The translations under genes were made by a program, and so were the position numbers. Shown here piece by piece: positions 17,362 to 25,289 of a DNA stretch of 47,124 bases (its first letter is position 1; every line of letters starts with the position of its first letter). The stretch is from an uncultured Erysipelotrichaceae bacterium. Lineage in GTDB: Bacteria > Bacillota_I > Bacilli_A > Erysipelotrichales > Erysipelotrichaceae. The notes under the pieces are model-generated. The model was given only the letters and a program-made list of their open reading frames with translations, was not told where the DNA came from and ran no database searches. The DNA lies in assembly GCA_902786245.1 (NCBI GenBank), contig CADABS010000011.1:1-47124 (forward strand). Direction: 5' to 3'.

Positions 17362-18429
17362 ATGCAGGAAAAACTGACAGAAAAACAGGCAGAGCAGCTG
17401 ACCGACTGGTATGAGAAAAACAGAAGAAGTCTGCCCTGGCGGGATACCGGCAATCCGTATCATGTCTGGATCAGCGAAATCATGCTGCAGCAGACGCGGA
17501 TCGAAGCCGTTATACCGAAATACGAAGCGTTCATCCGGGAACTGCCGGATACCGCAGCTCTTGCCCGCTGCGATGATGACCGGCTGATGCGTCTGTGGGA
17601 GGGGCTCGGCTATTATTCGCGGGCACGGAATCTCAAGAAATGCGCAGAGGTTCTGACGGAGAACTTCGGCGGCAGACTGCCGGAAGACTATGCACTTCTG
17701 AAAAAACTGCCTGGGATCGGTCCCTATACTGCCGGTGCCATCGCTTCGATTGCATTTTCCATCCCGGTGCCTGCGGTTGACGGAAATGTACTGCGCGTCC
17801 TTGCCAGAGTCTTTGCGGTCCGTGAAGATATCCGCAGTGAAGAAACGAAAAAGCATATCACGGATACACTGTCAGAGGTCTATGCCTCTGCCCATGTGAG
17901 CTGCAGCAGTTTCAATCAGGGAATGATGGAACTGGGCGAGACGCTCTGTCTGCCCGCAAAACCGCACTGCAGCACCTGCCCCTGGAATGAAAGCTGCCTT
18001 GCCCTGCAGCAGGGCACCGTCTCACAGATCCCGTACCGCAGTCCGCTGAAACAGAGAAAGATCATCCGCCGGACCCTGCTGGTGATCCGGGAAGGGGAAA
18101 AATTCATGATCCGCAGACGTCCGGAAAAGGGACTGCTGGCAGGATTATATGAATTTATCGGTATTGATGAAGATCTGGAAGCGAAAGATGCACTGGCAGA
18201 AGCAGAGAAAATGGGAATGACGCCGCTGCGGATCCGTCCGCTGCCTGATTCCGTGCATGTATTCACGCATCTGGAATGGCATATGAAAGCCTATGAAATC
18301 AGAATTGCCGAAGGGGCTAAACTCAAAGACGGCTGTATTCTTGTCAGCCGCGCAGAAATCGCTGATAAAGCACTGCCGTCCGCATTCCGGGCATATACGC
18401 GCTGGTATGCACTGCGGGAAGATGAATGA
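17362..18429 (+). CDS. mutY: A/G-specific adenine DNA glycosylase
   Basis: Removes adenine mispaired with 8-oxoguanine. The 355 residues show the full MutY plan. Catalytic Glu39 lies in ISEIMLQQT. A helix-hairpin-helix reads LKKLPGIGPYTAGAI, with the catalytic Asp in AVDGNVLRV. The 4Fe-4S loop is C-x6-C-x2-C-x5-C (about 195-212). The C-terminal NUDIX-like domain, which recognises 8-oxoG, begins at about residue 235 with RRTLLVIREGEKFMIRRR. GGGAGG precedes the ATG. An ordinary housekeeping repair gene. Confidence 0.96.
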   Translation: MQEKLTEKQAEQLTDWYEKNRRSLPWRDTGNPYHVWISEIMLQQTRIEAVIPKYEAFIRELPDTAALARCDDDRLMRLWEGLGYYSRARNLKKCAEVLTENFGGRLPEDYALLKKLPGIGPYTAGAIASIAFSIPVPAVDGNVLRVLARVFAVREDIRSEETKKHITDTLSEVYASAHVSCSSFNQGMMELGETLCLPAKPHCSTCPWNESCLALQQGTVSQIPYRSPLKQRKIIRRTLLVIREGEKFMIRRRPEKGLLAGLYEFIGIDEDLEAKDALAEAEKMGMTPLRIRPLPDSVHVFTHLEWHMKAYEIRIAEGAKLKDGCILVSRAEIADKALPSAFRAYTRWYALREDE

Positions 18430-18485
18430 TCTTACTGCAGACAGCGCCGGAATCATATACAATCAGAATATACGGAGGTATGATC

Positions 18486-18746
18486 ATGAGCACATATGCA
18501 ATCGAACTGATGGGTGACGAAAAAACCGAAGAACTTCTGAACAGAGCATTTGAACTGGCCGTCGTCCTGCCGGAGAATGCGGAATACCTTGATAAGCCCT
18601 GGTTCACCCGCGAGTATCAGCTGGTTATTGCGCTGCAGGGTTCAGCTGCTTCATCCGGCAGCCGTCCGCTGCACGATACATGGATCAATGAGAGTCTGAC
18701 GGATCATATCCGGGATATGGAAAGGATTCTGTCACAGAAAGAATAA
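18486..18746 (+). CDS. Small protein of unknown function
   Basis: An 86-residue, acidic, mostly helical soluble protein with no signal peptide, membrane segment or cysteine motif. I do not recognise it. GGAGG (18474-18478) is seven bases before the ATG at 18486, which makes the start firm; the ATG at 18480 is too close to it. A TACAAT box (18458-18463) upstream suggests its own promoter, and a strong terminator follows. The clear translation and termination signals argue that it is a real gene. Confidence 0.7.
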   Translation: MSTYAIELMGDEKTEELLNRAFELAVVLPENAEYLDKPWFTREYQLVIALQGSAASSGSRPLHDTWINESLTDHIRDMERILSQKE

Positions 18747-18752
18747 CGGAAG

Positions 18753-18782
18753 ACAATGTGTGCTGTGCACATTGTTTTTTTT
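18753..18782 (+). terminator. terminator after the 18486 gene
   Basis: ACAATGTG (18753-18760) and CACATTGT (18768-18775), a perfect 8-bp stem with a 7-nt loop, then a T-run. Confidence 0.92.
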
Positions 18783-18793
18783 CGGATCAACGG

Positions 18794-18819
18794 AAAAAAG
18801 ACCGGTTATTCCCGGTCTT
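18794..18819 (-). terminator. terminator of the carbohydrate-binding lipoprotein gene
   Basis: On the minus strand GACCGG pairs with CCGGTC (18817-18812 with 18805-18800), extended by A/T pairs, with a 6-nt loop, then TTTTTT. Confidence 0.88.
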
Positions 18820-18836
18820 CTGAAGCTTCTGCAGAA

Positions 18837-20165
18837 TCAGTGTCCGCCATGCGGGCCGCCCATCATGCCGCCGCCCGGAAAGCCATTACCGTTCATCTGA
18901 CCCGGCATACCGCCTTCCATCATGCCTCCGCCCATCATCATGGAATTGGAGAGCTGTGTGATCTGGCTGCCGTTGACAATCACCGTGCCGCCGTTGAGAG
19001 CACCCTGACCGTCATAGTCGAATGCGAACTGGGCACTGATATTGATCGTTCCGCCGTTGATGAACAGGCTGCCGTTGGAATCCAGTGCATCTGTATCGCC
19101 GGCGCCCATTGCGACTGTCAGATTTCCGCCGTTGATTTCAAGAGAAGCAGAATACGCAGAGGACTTGTTCGCCGCATTGATGCCGTCATCAGAAGCACTG
19201 ATATCGATATCGCCGCCGTTGATCTGAACGATGGTCGCCTCGAGGCCTTCAGCTGCGCTGATCTTCAGTGTACCGTCATCGATCTGCAGGATCGTTGTGG
19301 CATGGACTGCGTCATCGCCCGCATCGATATTCAGGGTTCCGCCGCAGATATAGATATAGCCGACACTGTCATCTTCATCATATTCCGCTTTCAGACCGTC
19401 ATTCTGTGTATTGATCGTGATATTTCCGTCGGCGATCCGGATCGAATCATTTGCTTCGACTGCGTCGGATGTACATGTGATATTCAGTGTGCCGCCGGTG
19501 ATCTTGAGATCATCCTTGCAGGAGATGCCGTTGTCTGTGGAAGAGATATTCAGCGTACCGGTTCCGTTGAGGACAAGATCGGATCTGGAGAAGATCGCTG
19601 CGTCTGTATTTGTATCGCCGTCAGCGGTGAATGTACCGGTGACCGCCAGTGTATTGTCTGAAGATGCGGATGTCACAAATACCTTATCCGCGGATTTGAC
19701 ATAGATGCAGGGGAAGTCTGTATTGGTGATGGATACACCGTCCAGAACGATCTGTACTTTTGCCGTATCATCTGCTTCAACCGTGACCGTAACATCTTTT
19801 GCACTGCCCTGGAGGACATAGACGCCTTCTTCCGTGATCGAGATATCCTGACCGTCGGAAACGGTGTAATAGACGGCGTCTGTAAGATCTGCTGTCTGCT
19901 GCAGATCGCGTTCCGTAAACAGATCGGATGCGTCAATGGCACCGTCAGAAGTCGTATTCGCCGTAGTTGTTACAGCTTCATAGGTGACTGTTTCCGTTTT
20001 TGTATCTGTTTTTGTATCTGTTTCTGTTTTTGTGTCTGTTTCTGTTTCCTGTACTGCGGTTTCTGTTTCCGTATTCTCTGCGGCAGCTGTGCTGCAGCCG
20101 GCAAGGCTGAGACAGAGCACGGATGCCAGGAAGGCTGTACTGTATTTCATCTGTTTCCTGTTCAT
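18837..20165 (-). CDS. Carbohydrate-binding domain lipoprotein (Cthe_2159-like beta-helix)
   Basis: A 442-residue surface lipoprotein. The signal peptide ends in the lipobox LAGC (about 21-24). A Thr/Glu/Asp/Lys linker of short repeats (TETDTK units, about 30-60) follows, then a long right-handed parallel beta-helix-like domain (about 95-400) of recurring LxINGGTxxI or LxITGGTLNI turns, as in the PF14262 family, whose Clostridium thermocellum member binds acidic or cellulosic polysaccharides. The last 30 or so residues are rich in Met, Gly and Pro and end Gly-Gly-His. Possible roles are binding plant or mucus polysaccharide or a metal-rich surface function. GAGG five bases before the ATG at 20165 decides the start. 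Confidence 0.85.
   Translation of the reverse strand: MNRKQMKYSTAFLASVLCLSLAGCSTAAAENTETETAVQETETDTKTETDTKTDTKTETVTYEAVTTTANTTSDGAIDASDLFTERDLQQTADLTDAVYYTVSDGQDISITEEGVYVLQGSAKDVTVTVEADDTAKVQIVLDGVSITNTDFPCIYVKSADKVFVTSASSDNTLAVTGTFTADGDTNTDAAIFSRSDLVLNGTGTLNISSTDNGISCKDDLKITGGTLNITCTSDAVEANDSIRIADGNITINTQNDGLKAEYDEDDSVGYIYICGGTLNIDAGDDAVHATTILQIDDGTLKISAAEGLEATIVQINGGDIDISASDDGINAANKSSAYSASLEINGGNLTVAMGAGDTDALDSNGSLFINGGTINISAQFAFDYDGQGALNGGTVIVNGSQITQLSNSMMMGGGMMEGGMPGQMNGNGFPGGGMMGGPHGGH
19989..20075. repeat. short tandem repeat in the linker coding region
   Basis: Units close to GTTTTTGTATCT and GTTTCTGTT recur, encoding alternating Thr with Glu, Asp or Lys. Such tracts can expand or contract by slippage; the repeated 12-mers keep the reading frame. 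Confidence 0.6.
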
Positions 20166-20179
20166 GTTTTCCTCGCTTT

Positions 20180-20201
20180 CACATCCTCTTTACTGGATGT
20201 G
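20180..20201 (-). promoter_or_regulatory. hairpin at the 5' end of the lipoprotein mRNA
   Basis: CACATCC (20180-20186) and GGATGTG (20195-20201), 7-bp stem with 8-nt loop, directly upstream of the GAGG site. The predicted transcription start (about 20200) coincides with its outer end. Confidence 0.4.
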
Positions 20202-20206
20202 CTTTC

Positions 20207-20238
20207 AGAATACAGGCCGATTGTGAACGTTTTCTGAA
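20207..20238 (-). promoter_or_regulatory. activator-type promoter with PhoP-like direct repeats
   Basis: On the minus strand TTCAGA (20238-20233) and TTCACA (20227-20222) are spaced by five bases, one helical turn apart, and sit nine bases upstream of a TATTCT -10 (20212-20207). No -35 hexamer is at the normal distance. This arrangement fits a class II site for an OmpR/PhoP-family response regulator. Confidence 0.35.
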
Positions 20239-20264
20239 CATACGATGTTTTCGTACTGAATTCG

Positions 20265-20293
20265 AAAAGAAAACCGCAGTTCTCAGGCTGCGG
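20265..20293 (-). terminator. terminator of the GmrSD-like gene
   Basis: On the minus strand CCGCAG (20293-20288) pairs with CTGCGG (20279-20274), then TTTTCTTTTC. The stem begins inside the last codons of the gene. Confidence 0.7.
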
Positions 20294-22427
20294 CCGTCTT
20301 CTTTTTCTTTCCTTTGATTTTCCGTACTTCCCGGCGTACTTTTCCGGTATTTCTGCTTTTCTTTTTTGGTTCTGCAGGCTGTTCCGCAGTTTCCTTAACG
20401 GAGGCAGTTTCTTTTTTCCAGGCTTCCCGGTTGTCTCCGCCTCTGTGCATCAGGAACTGGGCAGCGGTATTGAGGTCTTTGAAGTGCCAGCTCTGGGTAA
20501 ACTGGATGCGGCCGCCGTCGATGGTATGGAAGATGCCTCTGTCATCAAGATCCAGATACAGGCTGCGCATCGTTTTCATTTCCCGGGCGCCGTATTCTTT
20601 CATGACTGATCCGGCCAGTACTTCGACATCGCTGTCGCTGTGGCGGATCGCTCTGGCACTGACGGTCGGAGCACTGAGGGAGTAGATTTCCTCATCCACG
20701 ATCACTGCCGGCTGCGGTTCTTTCCGGACTGCGTTTGCGCCGTTATACGGATAGATGCGGATAATCTGTGCAGCCAGTGCATCGCAGCGCTTCAGGATCT
20801 GGTCTTTATTCCATTTCTTCTGCTTCAGAATATCCGTATTCATGCGGATATGCAGGGTTTTGGAAAGAATGCTCTTCTTGAAGGCAAAGTCCTCATTGCC
20901 CATGTGGCTGTTGTCATATTCCGCGCACAGCGTCAGATTGCCGATCAGATTGGCATAGAATGTATATTCATCTTCGTCTTTCGTGCCGGAGTTCTGTTTC
21001 CACCATTTGTTCGGATTTTGTGGCATGATGTGCTCGATGTTCAGTGCAGAGGTATCGACAGCGGCGGTTGCGCCGAAATGCTCGATTCTCTCCAGCACCG
21101 GACGGATGCACATCAGCGAATAGGCATTGATTTCCCTGAGCTGGGTGCGGAGCTGGTCATCCGTAGGCATGGCCAGGGATTTGCCCTTGTTGTAGGTGAT
21201 CAGGTTGATCTTTGTCAGAGACAGGATATCCTGTTTCGGATTCTTCCGGCAGGCGGTCATGACCGAACGCAGCAGGGTAGGGAAGTAGCGGCTCAAGGCG
21301 CTTGTGTCATTGCCGCACAGGGCTCTGCGCATCAGGTAGGAATCGATCAGCCGGATCTCGGCGACCATCGTCTTGTTATTGATCTGGCCGTTTTCCAGCA
21401 GGTTCATCATTTCCATCAGGAACGGAGCCGGCATCCGGGAATCGCTGCGGCGGAAGTCGCGCAGTGCTTCCTCTACTTCTTTATCTTCAGCCGGTCCTTC
21501 ATAAATATCATGGTAATAGCGGCAGTAGCGGTTGATCTGGCGCAGCTTTGTTTCGGAATCCGCCGGATCCTGGTTCCAGAATGCCTTGAATCCTTCATAG
21601 ACATCTCTGCGGTTGAGCAGATCGAATGTTTTGACAGCCAGATAGAAACGGAAGAATTCCTCCAGCTTCCGGGATTCCGGATACTGTTCCTCGAGCGGTT
21701 CCCAGTACATTTCGTACAGGCGTTCCTGTTCTTCATCGGTATGATTCATCAGGACATAGTTCCGGATCAGATCGGCGGATGTCAGCGGTGCACCGGTGCT
21801 GTTGATCGATTCGAAGATCTGCTGGGCATTGTCCGTATCCAGCAGCGGGAAGGCAAGAATATCCATTCCCGAAAGACAGTCGAGGATCTCCAGCAGGGAA
21901 TGCTTTTTCAGCATCTCCCGGATGCGCCGGCAGATATAGTCATAATTCCGGTAGACACCGGATTCTTTTTCTTTCCGGGAAAGATCATGCGCCGATCCGT
22001 ACACCAGACGGGCATAGACATCATCGGTGGAGACCGCCGGCTTCAGACGCAGTTTCGCGAGTCTGTCCGTATGCCGGTTGTACAGGTAGTAATCATCGAT
22101 CATGCCGGCAACAGCTCTGTCTTTGGCGGCTTCGGCTGCGTGTTTCAGGGCAAGAAGAAAGATGAAGGTGGTCGTCAGTCTCTGCTGGCCGTCCACGATC
22201 TGCAGCTGCTGGAACATCGCCGAGATCTTGGATTCCATATAGATAATGATGCCGAGAAAATGATTGGTCTTTTTCCTGTCCAGCAGGTCCTGAAGATCAT
22301 TCATAAAGCGGGCGGTTTCGCGTTCCGGGTTCCAGGTATAGTTTCTCTGGTATACCGGAATGACGAACTGCGAGCCCATCGTTGTCTTTATAAAGTCAGA
22401 TAAACTTGTTCTGACGGGAGCTTTCAT
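20283..22427 (-). CDS. GmrSD-type (DUF262/DUF1524) type IV restriction-like endonuclease
   Basis: A 714-residue single-chain protein of the GmrSD family, which cleaves modified phage DNA. The N-terminal DUF262 (ParB/Srx-like NTPase) part has IPVYQRNYTW at 23-32 and IVDGQQRLTT at 77-86. The C-terminal DUF1524 HNH-type nuclease has NIEHIMPQNPNKWW at about 462, and YANLIGNLTL with NSHMGNEDF further on. A region near 640-690 containing WHFKDLNTAAQFLM resembles DUF4357, and the tail is Lys/Arg-rich, suggesting nucleic-acid contact. All key motifs are intact. No methylase or other defence gene adjoins it. AAAGG nine bases before the ATG at 22427 sets the start, and an extended -10 (TGG-TATACT) lies upstream. 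Confidence 0.85.
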   Translation of the reverse strand: MKAPVRTSLSDFIKTTMGSQFVIPVYQRNYTWNPERETARFMNDLQDLLDRKKTNHFLGIIIYMESKISAMFQQLQIVDGQQRLTTTFIFLLALKHAAEAAKDRAVAGMIDDYYLYNRHTDRLAKLRLKPAVSTDDVYARLVYGSAHDLSRKEKESGVYRNYDYICRRIREMLKKHSLLEILDCLSGMDILAFPLLDTDNAQQIFESINSTGAPLTSADLIRNYVLMNHTDEEQERLYEMYWEPLEEQYPESRKLEEFFRFYLAVKTFDLLNRRDVYEGFKAFWNQDPADSETKLRQINRYCRYYHDIYEGPAEDKEVEEALRDFRRSDSRMPAPFLMEMMNLLENGQINNKTMVAEIRLIDSYLMRRALCGNDTSALSRYFPTLLRSVMTACRKNPKQDILSLTKINLITYNKGKSLAMPTDDQLRTQLREINAYSLMCIRPVLERIEHFGATAAVDTSALNIEHIMPQNPNKWWKQNSGTKDEDEYTFYANLIGNLTLCAEYDNSHMGNEDFAFKKSILSKTLHIRMNTDILKQKKWNKDQILKRCDALAAQIIRIYPYNGANAVRKEPQPAVIVDEEIYSLSAPTVSARAIRHSDSDVEVLAGSVMKEYGAREMKTMRSLYLDLDDRGIFHTIDGGRIQFTQSWHFKDLNTAAQFLMHRGGDNREAWKKETASVKETAEQPAEPKKKSRNTGKVRREVRKIKGKKKKTAAA

Positions 22428-22551
22428 AACAAATACCTTTCTGTTCTGATGCAAGTATACCATTCTGTAAACAAAAAACAGTGCATGCACTGCTGATTTT
22501 TACCGGACGTATACAGTTTCTGTGCCATGAAATGCTAATACAGAATCGCGC

Positions 22552-23505
22552 TCATGTCAATTTGTGCCGTTCTGTACGGAAACGGATGATCAGCAGAGAA
22601 AGAATGCAGGAAAGAACAGAAGAAATGACAAAACCGAACAGGGAAGGCAGACCGAGTGACTGGCCCATCCAGTTGAAATAAATCTGGGTCATATAGATAT
22701 ACAGACTCAGATCGCGGAAGCAGGGACGGTACAGAGAACAGGAAGGATGCTTTTCGGCGGTTTCAAAAAGGAAAACGGCAGTCAGCGGCATCATGAGATA
22801 ACAGTTGGCATCGGCAGCGCCCATCAGCTGTGTCACATTGGCTTCGGCAATCAGAAGAACCAGACAGAGCAGCAGTCCCGCTTCCGGATGAGGCAGGCGG
22901 CCTGGTTTCTGATACAGGCATACACCGATGGTCATAAACAGCACCGATTCCATCAGACCGGCCTGAGGCCAGCGGAAAACAGACTGATGCATGGCGATGA
23001 TCCGGCTGAACGGTGTGTCCGCAAAGAGAAAGGAATAGCTGTCGCCGCTCATCGCTGTCAGATACAGAATTGTACCGATGACAAGCAGAATACCTGTTTT
23101 CTTTCTTTTCCATAGCGGTGTGCACAGGGGAATGGTCAGAAGAAGGGAAACCATATACCAGTAGATATGGTTCATGCCGGTCGTCAGTGCCATCCATAGA
23201 ATATTGAAAACATTGCCATGGGCAGTGACGCCGAGAATCAGCACATCAATGGCTTCAAATACGGCATAGGTCTTCAGTACGGACAGATAGTATTTCTTCG
23301 AAGCATCCGGATCATGCATGCGCCTCGCATAGAAACAGCCGGAGACAATGAAAAAGAAGGGAACGCTGATCCGGAACAGTCCCTGGGTCAGTGTCCGGTG
23401 CAGAAAAAGATTCATGTCCTTGAACAGGGTGACATGAATGCCGATGACCGTAAATGAAAAAACAAGTTTCAGTACATCGATTGTCTGATTCCGCTTCATA
23501 CGCAT
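22552..23505 (-). CDS. Acyltransferase family 3 membrane protein
   Basis: A 317-residue integral membrane acyltransferase (Acyl_transf_3, OafA/WecH-like) with about ten hydrophobic helices. It typically acetylates or succinylates a cell-surface glycan at the membrane. The N-terminus RNQTIDVLKLVFSFTVIGIHV is typical, with the active-site His in IGIHV, and FFFIVSGCFYARR follows. The acceptor is unknown. Starts at 23505 and 23499 are both possible and neither has a clear ribosome binding site. A TACACT box (23516-23511) five bases before 23505 raises the possibility of a leaderless mRNA, but its -35 is weak. Longer upstream starts are unlikely on homology. Confidence 0.8.
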   Translation of the reverse strand: MRMKRNQTIDVLKLVFSFTVIGIHVTLFKDMNLFLHRTLTQGLFRISVPFFFIVSGCFYARRMHDPDASKKYYLSVLKTYAVFEAIDVLILGVTAHGNVFNILWMALTTGMNHIYWYMVSLLLTIPLCTPLWKRKKTGILLVIGTILYLTAMSGDSYSFLFADTPFSRIIAMHQSVFRWPQAGLMESVLFMTIGVCLYQKPGRLPHPEAGLLLCLVLLIAEANVTQLMGAADANCYLMMPLTAVFLFETAEKHPSCSLYRPCFRDLSLYIYMTQIYFNWMGQSLGLPSLFGFVISSVLSCILSLLIIRFRTERHKLT

Positions 23506-23658
23506 ATCGTAGTGTATTTTGAGCACCCGGACAACCGAAATACTTCCCGTCACCGGGTCAGAAGAAAAGCCGTGCGGACACGGCTGTTATGCAGAGAATT
23601 ACGCTTCGTCTGAAATCAGTGCCTGAATATGTGCCGGTATTGTCTTCTCTGAAGACAC

Positions 23659-23689
23659 AAAAAAAACTTCCGTGTTATACCGGAAGTTT
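23659..23689 (-). terminator. terminator of the tRNA-Glu/tRNA-Trp transcript
   Basis: AAACTTCCG (23664-23672) and CGGAAGTTT (23681-23689), a perfect 9-bp stem with an 8-nt loop. A T-run follows on the minus strand. Confidence 0.92.
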
Positions 23690-23694
23690 ACAGG

Positions 23695-23765
23695 CAGGGG
23701 CAGAGAGAATCGAACTCCCATCAGCGGTTTTGGAGACCGATGTACTACCATTGTACGATGCCCCT
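23695..23765 (-). tRNA. tRNA-Trp (anticodon CCA)
   Basis: Acceptor AGGGGCA pairs with TGCCCCT, D-stem GTAC with GTAC, anticodon loop CTCCAAA, T-stem GGGAG with CTCTC, discriminator G. One mismatch (T-C) lies at the outer anticodon-stem pair. CCA is not encoded. Confidence 0.95.
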
Positions 23766-23776
23766 AAAGCAAAAAA

Positions 23777-23850
23777 TGACGCGTACGGGATTCGAACCCG
23801 TGAATGCCGCCGTGAAAGGGCGGTGTGTTAAGCCGCTTCACCAACGCGCC
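23777..23850 (-). tRNA. tRNA-Glu (anticodon TTC)
   Basis: Acceptor GGCGCGT pairs with ACGCGTC (one G-T), anticodon stem CCGCC with GGCGG around loop CTTTCAC, T-stem ACGGG with CCCGT, discriminator A. Very close to the Bacillus tRNA-Glu as I recall it. Co-transcribed with tRNA-Trp 11 bases downstream. Confidence 0.96.
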
Positions 23851-23865
23851 ACATCGTGCTTAAAG

Positions 23866-23894
23866 ATAATAGCATACATGTAAAACGATGACAA
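23866..23894 (-). promoter_or_regulatory. promoter of the tRNA pair
   Basis: TTGTCA (23894-23889), 17-nt spacer, TATTAT (23871-23866). Transcription should start about nine bases before tRNA-Glu. Confidence 0.8.
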
Positions 23895-23949
23895 TATCTT
23901 TTTTTAAAATTTGCATGCTACAATATTTTCGGCGAAAGGAACACAGTTT

Positions 23950-25281
23950 ATGGAACAGGGATCATTGTTTGACGACCGCGCGGTCAGCGGTCCTCTTGCC
24001 GACCGGATGCGTCCGGAAACACTGGAAGAATATGCCGGACAGAAACATCTGCTGGCTGAAGATAAAATACTCCGCCGGATGATCGACCGTGATGAAGTAC
24101 AGTCGATGATCTTCTGGGGGCCTCCCGGTGTCGGCAAAACAACGCTGGCAAAGATCATTGCCAGATGCACAGAATCGAATTTTATCAATTTCTCTGCCGT
24201 GACATCAGGAATCAGAGAAATCAAGGAAGTCATGAACAAGGCCGAGCAGGCCCGGGCTATGGGCGAGAAGACGATCGTCTTTGTCGATGAGATCCACCGC
24301 TTCAACAAAGCCCAGCAGGATGCCTTTCTGCCGTATGTCGAACGCGGCAGTATTATCCTGATCGGCGCAACAACGGAAAATCCATCTTTTGAGATCAACA
24401 ACGCTCTTCTTTCCCGCTGCAAGGTATTTGTCATGCAGCCGCTGACCCAGGAAGATATCACAGAGCTTCTGAAACGGGCACTGAAAGATCCCAGAGGATT
24501 CGGCAGCTGGGAGGTGGAAATCGATGATTCCCTGATCGATCTGATCGCAGTCTATGCCAACGGCGATGCCCGCACCGCTCTGAATACGCTGGAACTGGCA
24601 GTCATGAACGGACAGGGAGATGCCGTCCACAGCACCGTCACAAAAGATATCATCGAACAGTGCATCCAGGGCAGATCGCTGCTCTACGACAAAAAAGGGG
24701 AAGAGCACTATAACCTGATCAGTGCTCTGCACAAGTCGATGCGCAACAGCGATGCGGATGCGGCCGTCTACTGGCTGGCAAGAATGCTGGAGGCAGGAGA
24801 AGATCCGCTGTATGTCGCCCGCAGAGTTGTCCGGTTTGCCTCGGAAGATGTCGGCATGGCTGACAGCAGAGCCCTGGAAATTGCCGTAGCTGCCTATCAG
24901 GCCTGCCACTTCATCGGCATGCCGGAATGCAGTGTCCATCTCACCCATGCCGTCGTATTCTGTGCGCTTGCCCCGAAATCCAATTCCCTGGAAACGGCTT
25001 ATATGGCAGCGGCGGAAGATGCGAGAAACATGCTCGATGAACCGGTGCCTCTGCAGATCCGCAACGCACCGACAAAACTCATGGAAGAACTCGGCTACGG
25101 AAAAGACTATATGTATGCCCATGATTACGAAGGACATATCACGGCCATGCAGTGTCTGCCGGATTCCCTGAAAGACAGACAGTATTACATTCCTTCCGAA
25201 CAGGGTGTGGAAAAACGGGTGAAAGAACACAAAGAACGGATCGACGCCTGGAAGAAACAGCAGCGTGAAAAACAGAAATGA
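23950..25281 (+). CDS. rarA: Replication-associated recombination protein A (AAA+ ATPase)
   Basis: A 443-residue clamp-loader-like AAA+ ATPase (RarA/MgsA/WRNIP1) that acts at stalled replication forks. It has a Walker A motif GPPGVGKTT (about 58-66), a Walker B motif VDEIHRF (about 113), a sensor 1 GATTENPSFEIN, and the C-terminal tetramerisation domain ending in YIPSEQG. It opens QGSLFDDRAVSGPLADRMRP, typical of the family. AAAGGAA before the ATG at 23950 selects it over the in-frame ATG at 23911. An extended -10 TGC-TACAAT (23916-23924) lies upstream. It is followed by an M32 carboxypeptidase gene in the same operon. Confidence 0.95.
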   Translation: MEQGSLFDDRAVSGPLADRMRPETLEEYAGQKHLLAEDKILRRMIDRDEVQSMIFWGPPGVGKTTLAKIIARCTESNFINFSAVTSGIREIKEVMNKAEQARAMGEKTIVFVDEIHRFNKAQQDAFLPYVERGSIILIGATTENPSFEINNALLSRCKVFVMQPLTQEDITELLKRALKDPRGFGSWEVEIDDSLIDLIAVYANGDARTALNTLELAVMNGQGDAVHSTVTKDIIEQCIQGRSLLYDKKGEEHYNLISALHKSMRNSDADAAVYWLARMLEAGEDPLYVARRVVRFASEDVGMADSRALEIAVAAYQACHFIGMPECSVHLTHAVVFCALAPKSNSLETAYMAAAEDARNMLDEPVPLQIRNAPTKLMEELGYGKDYMYAHDYEGHITAMQCLPDSLKDRQYYIPSEQGVEKRVKEHKERIDAWKKQQREKQK

Positions 25282-25289
25282 GGACAGCG

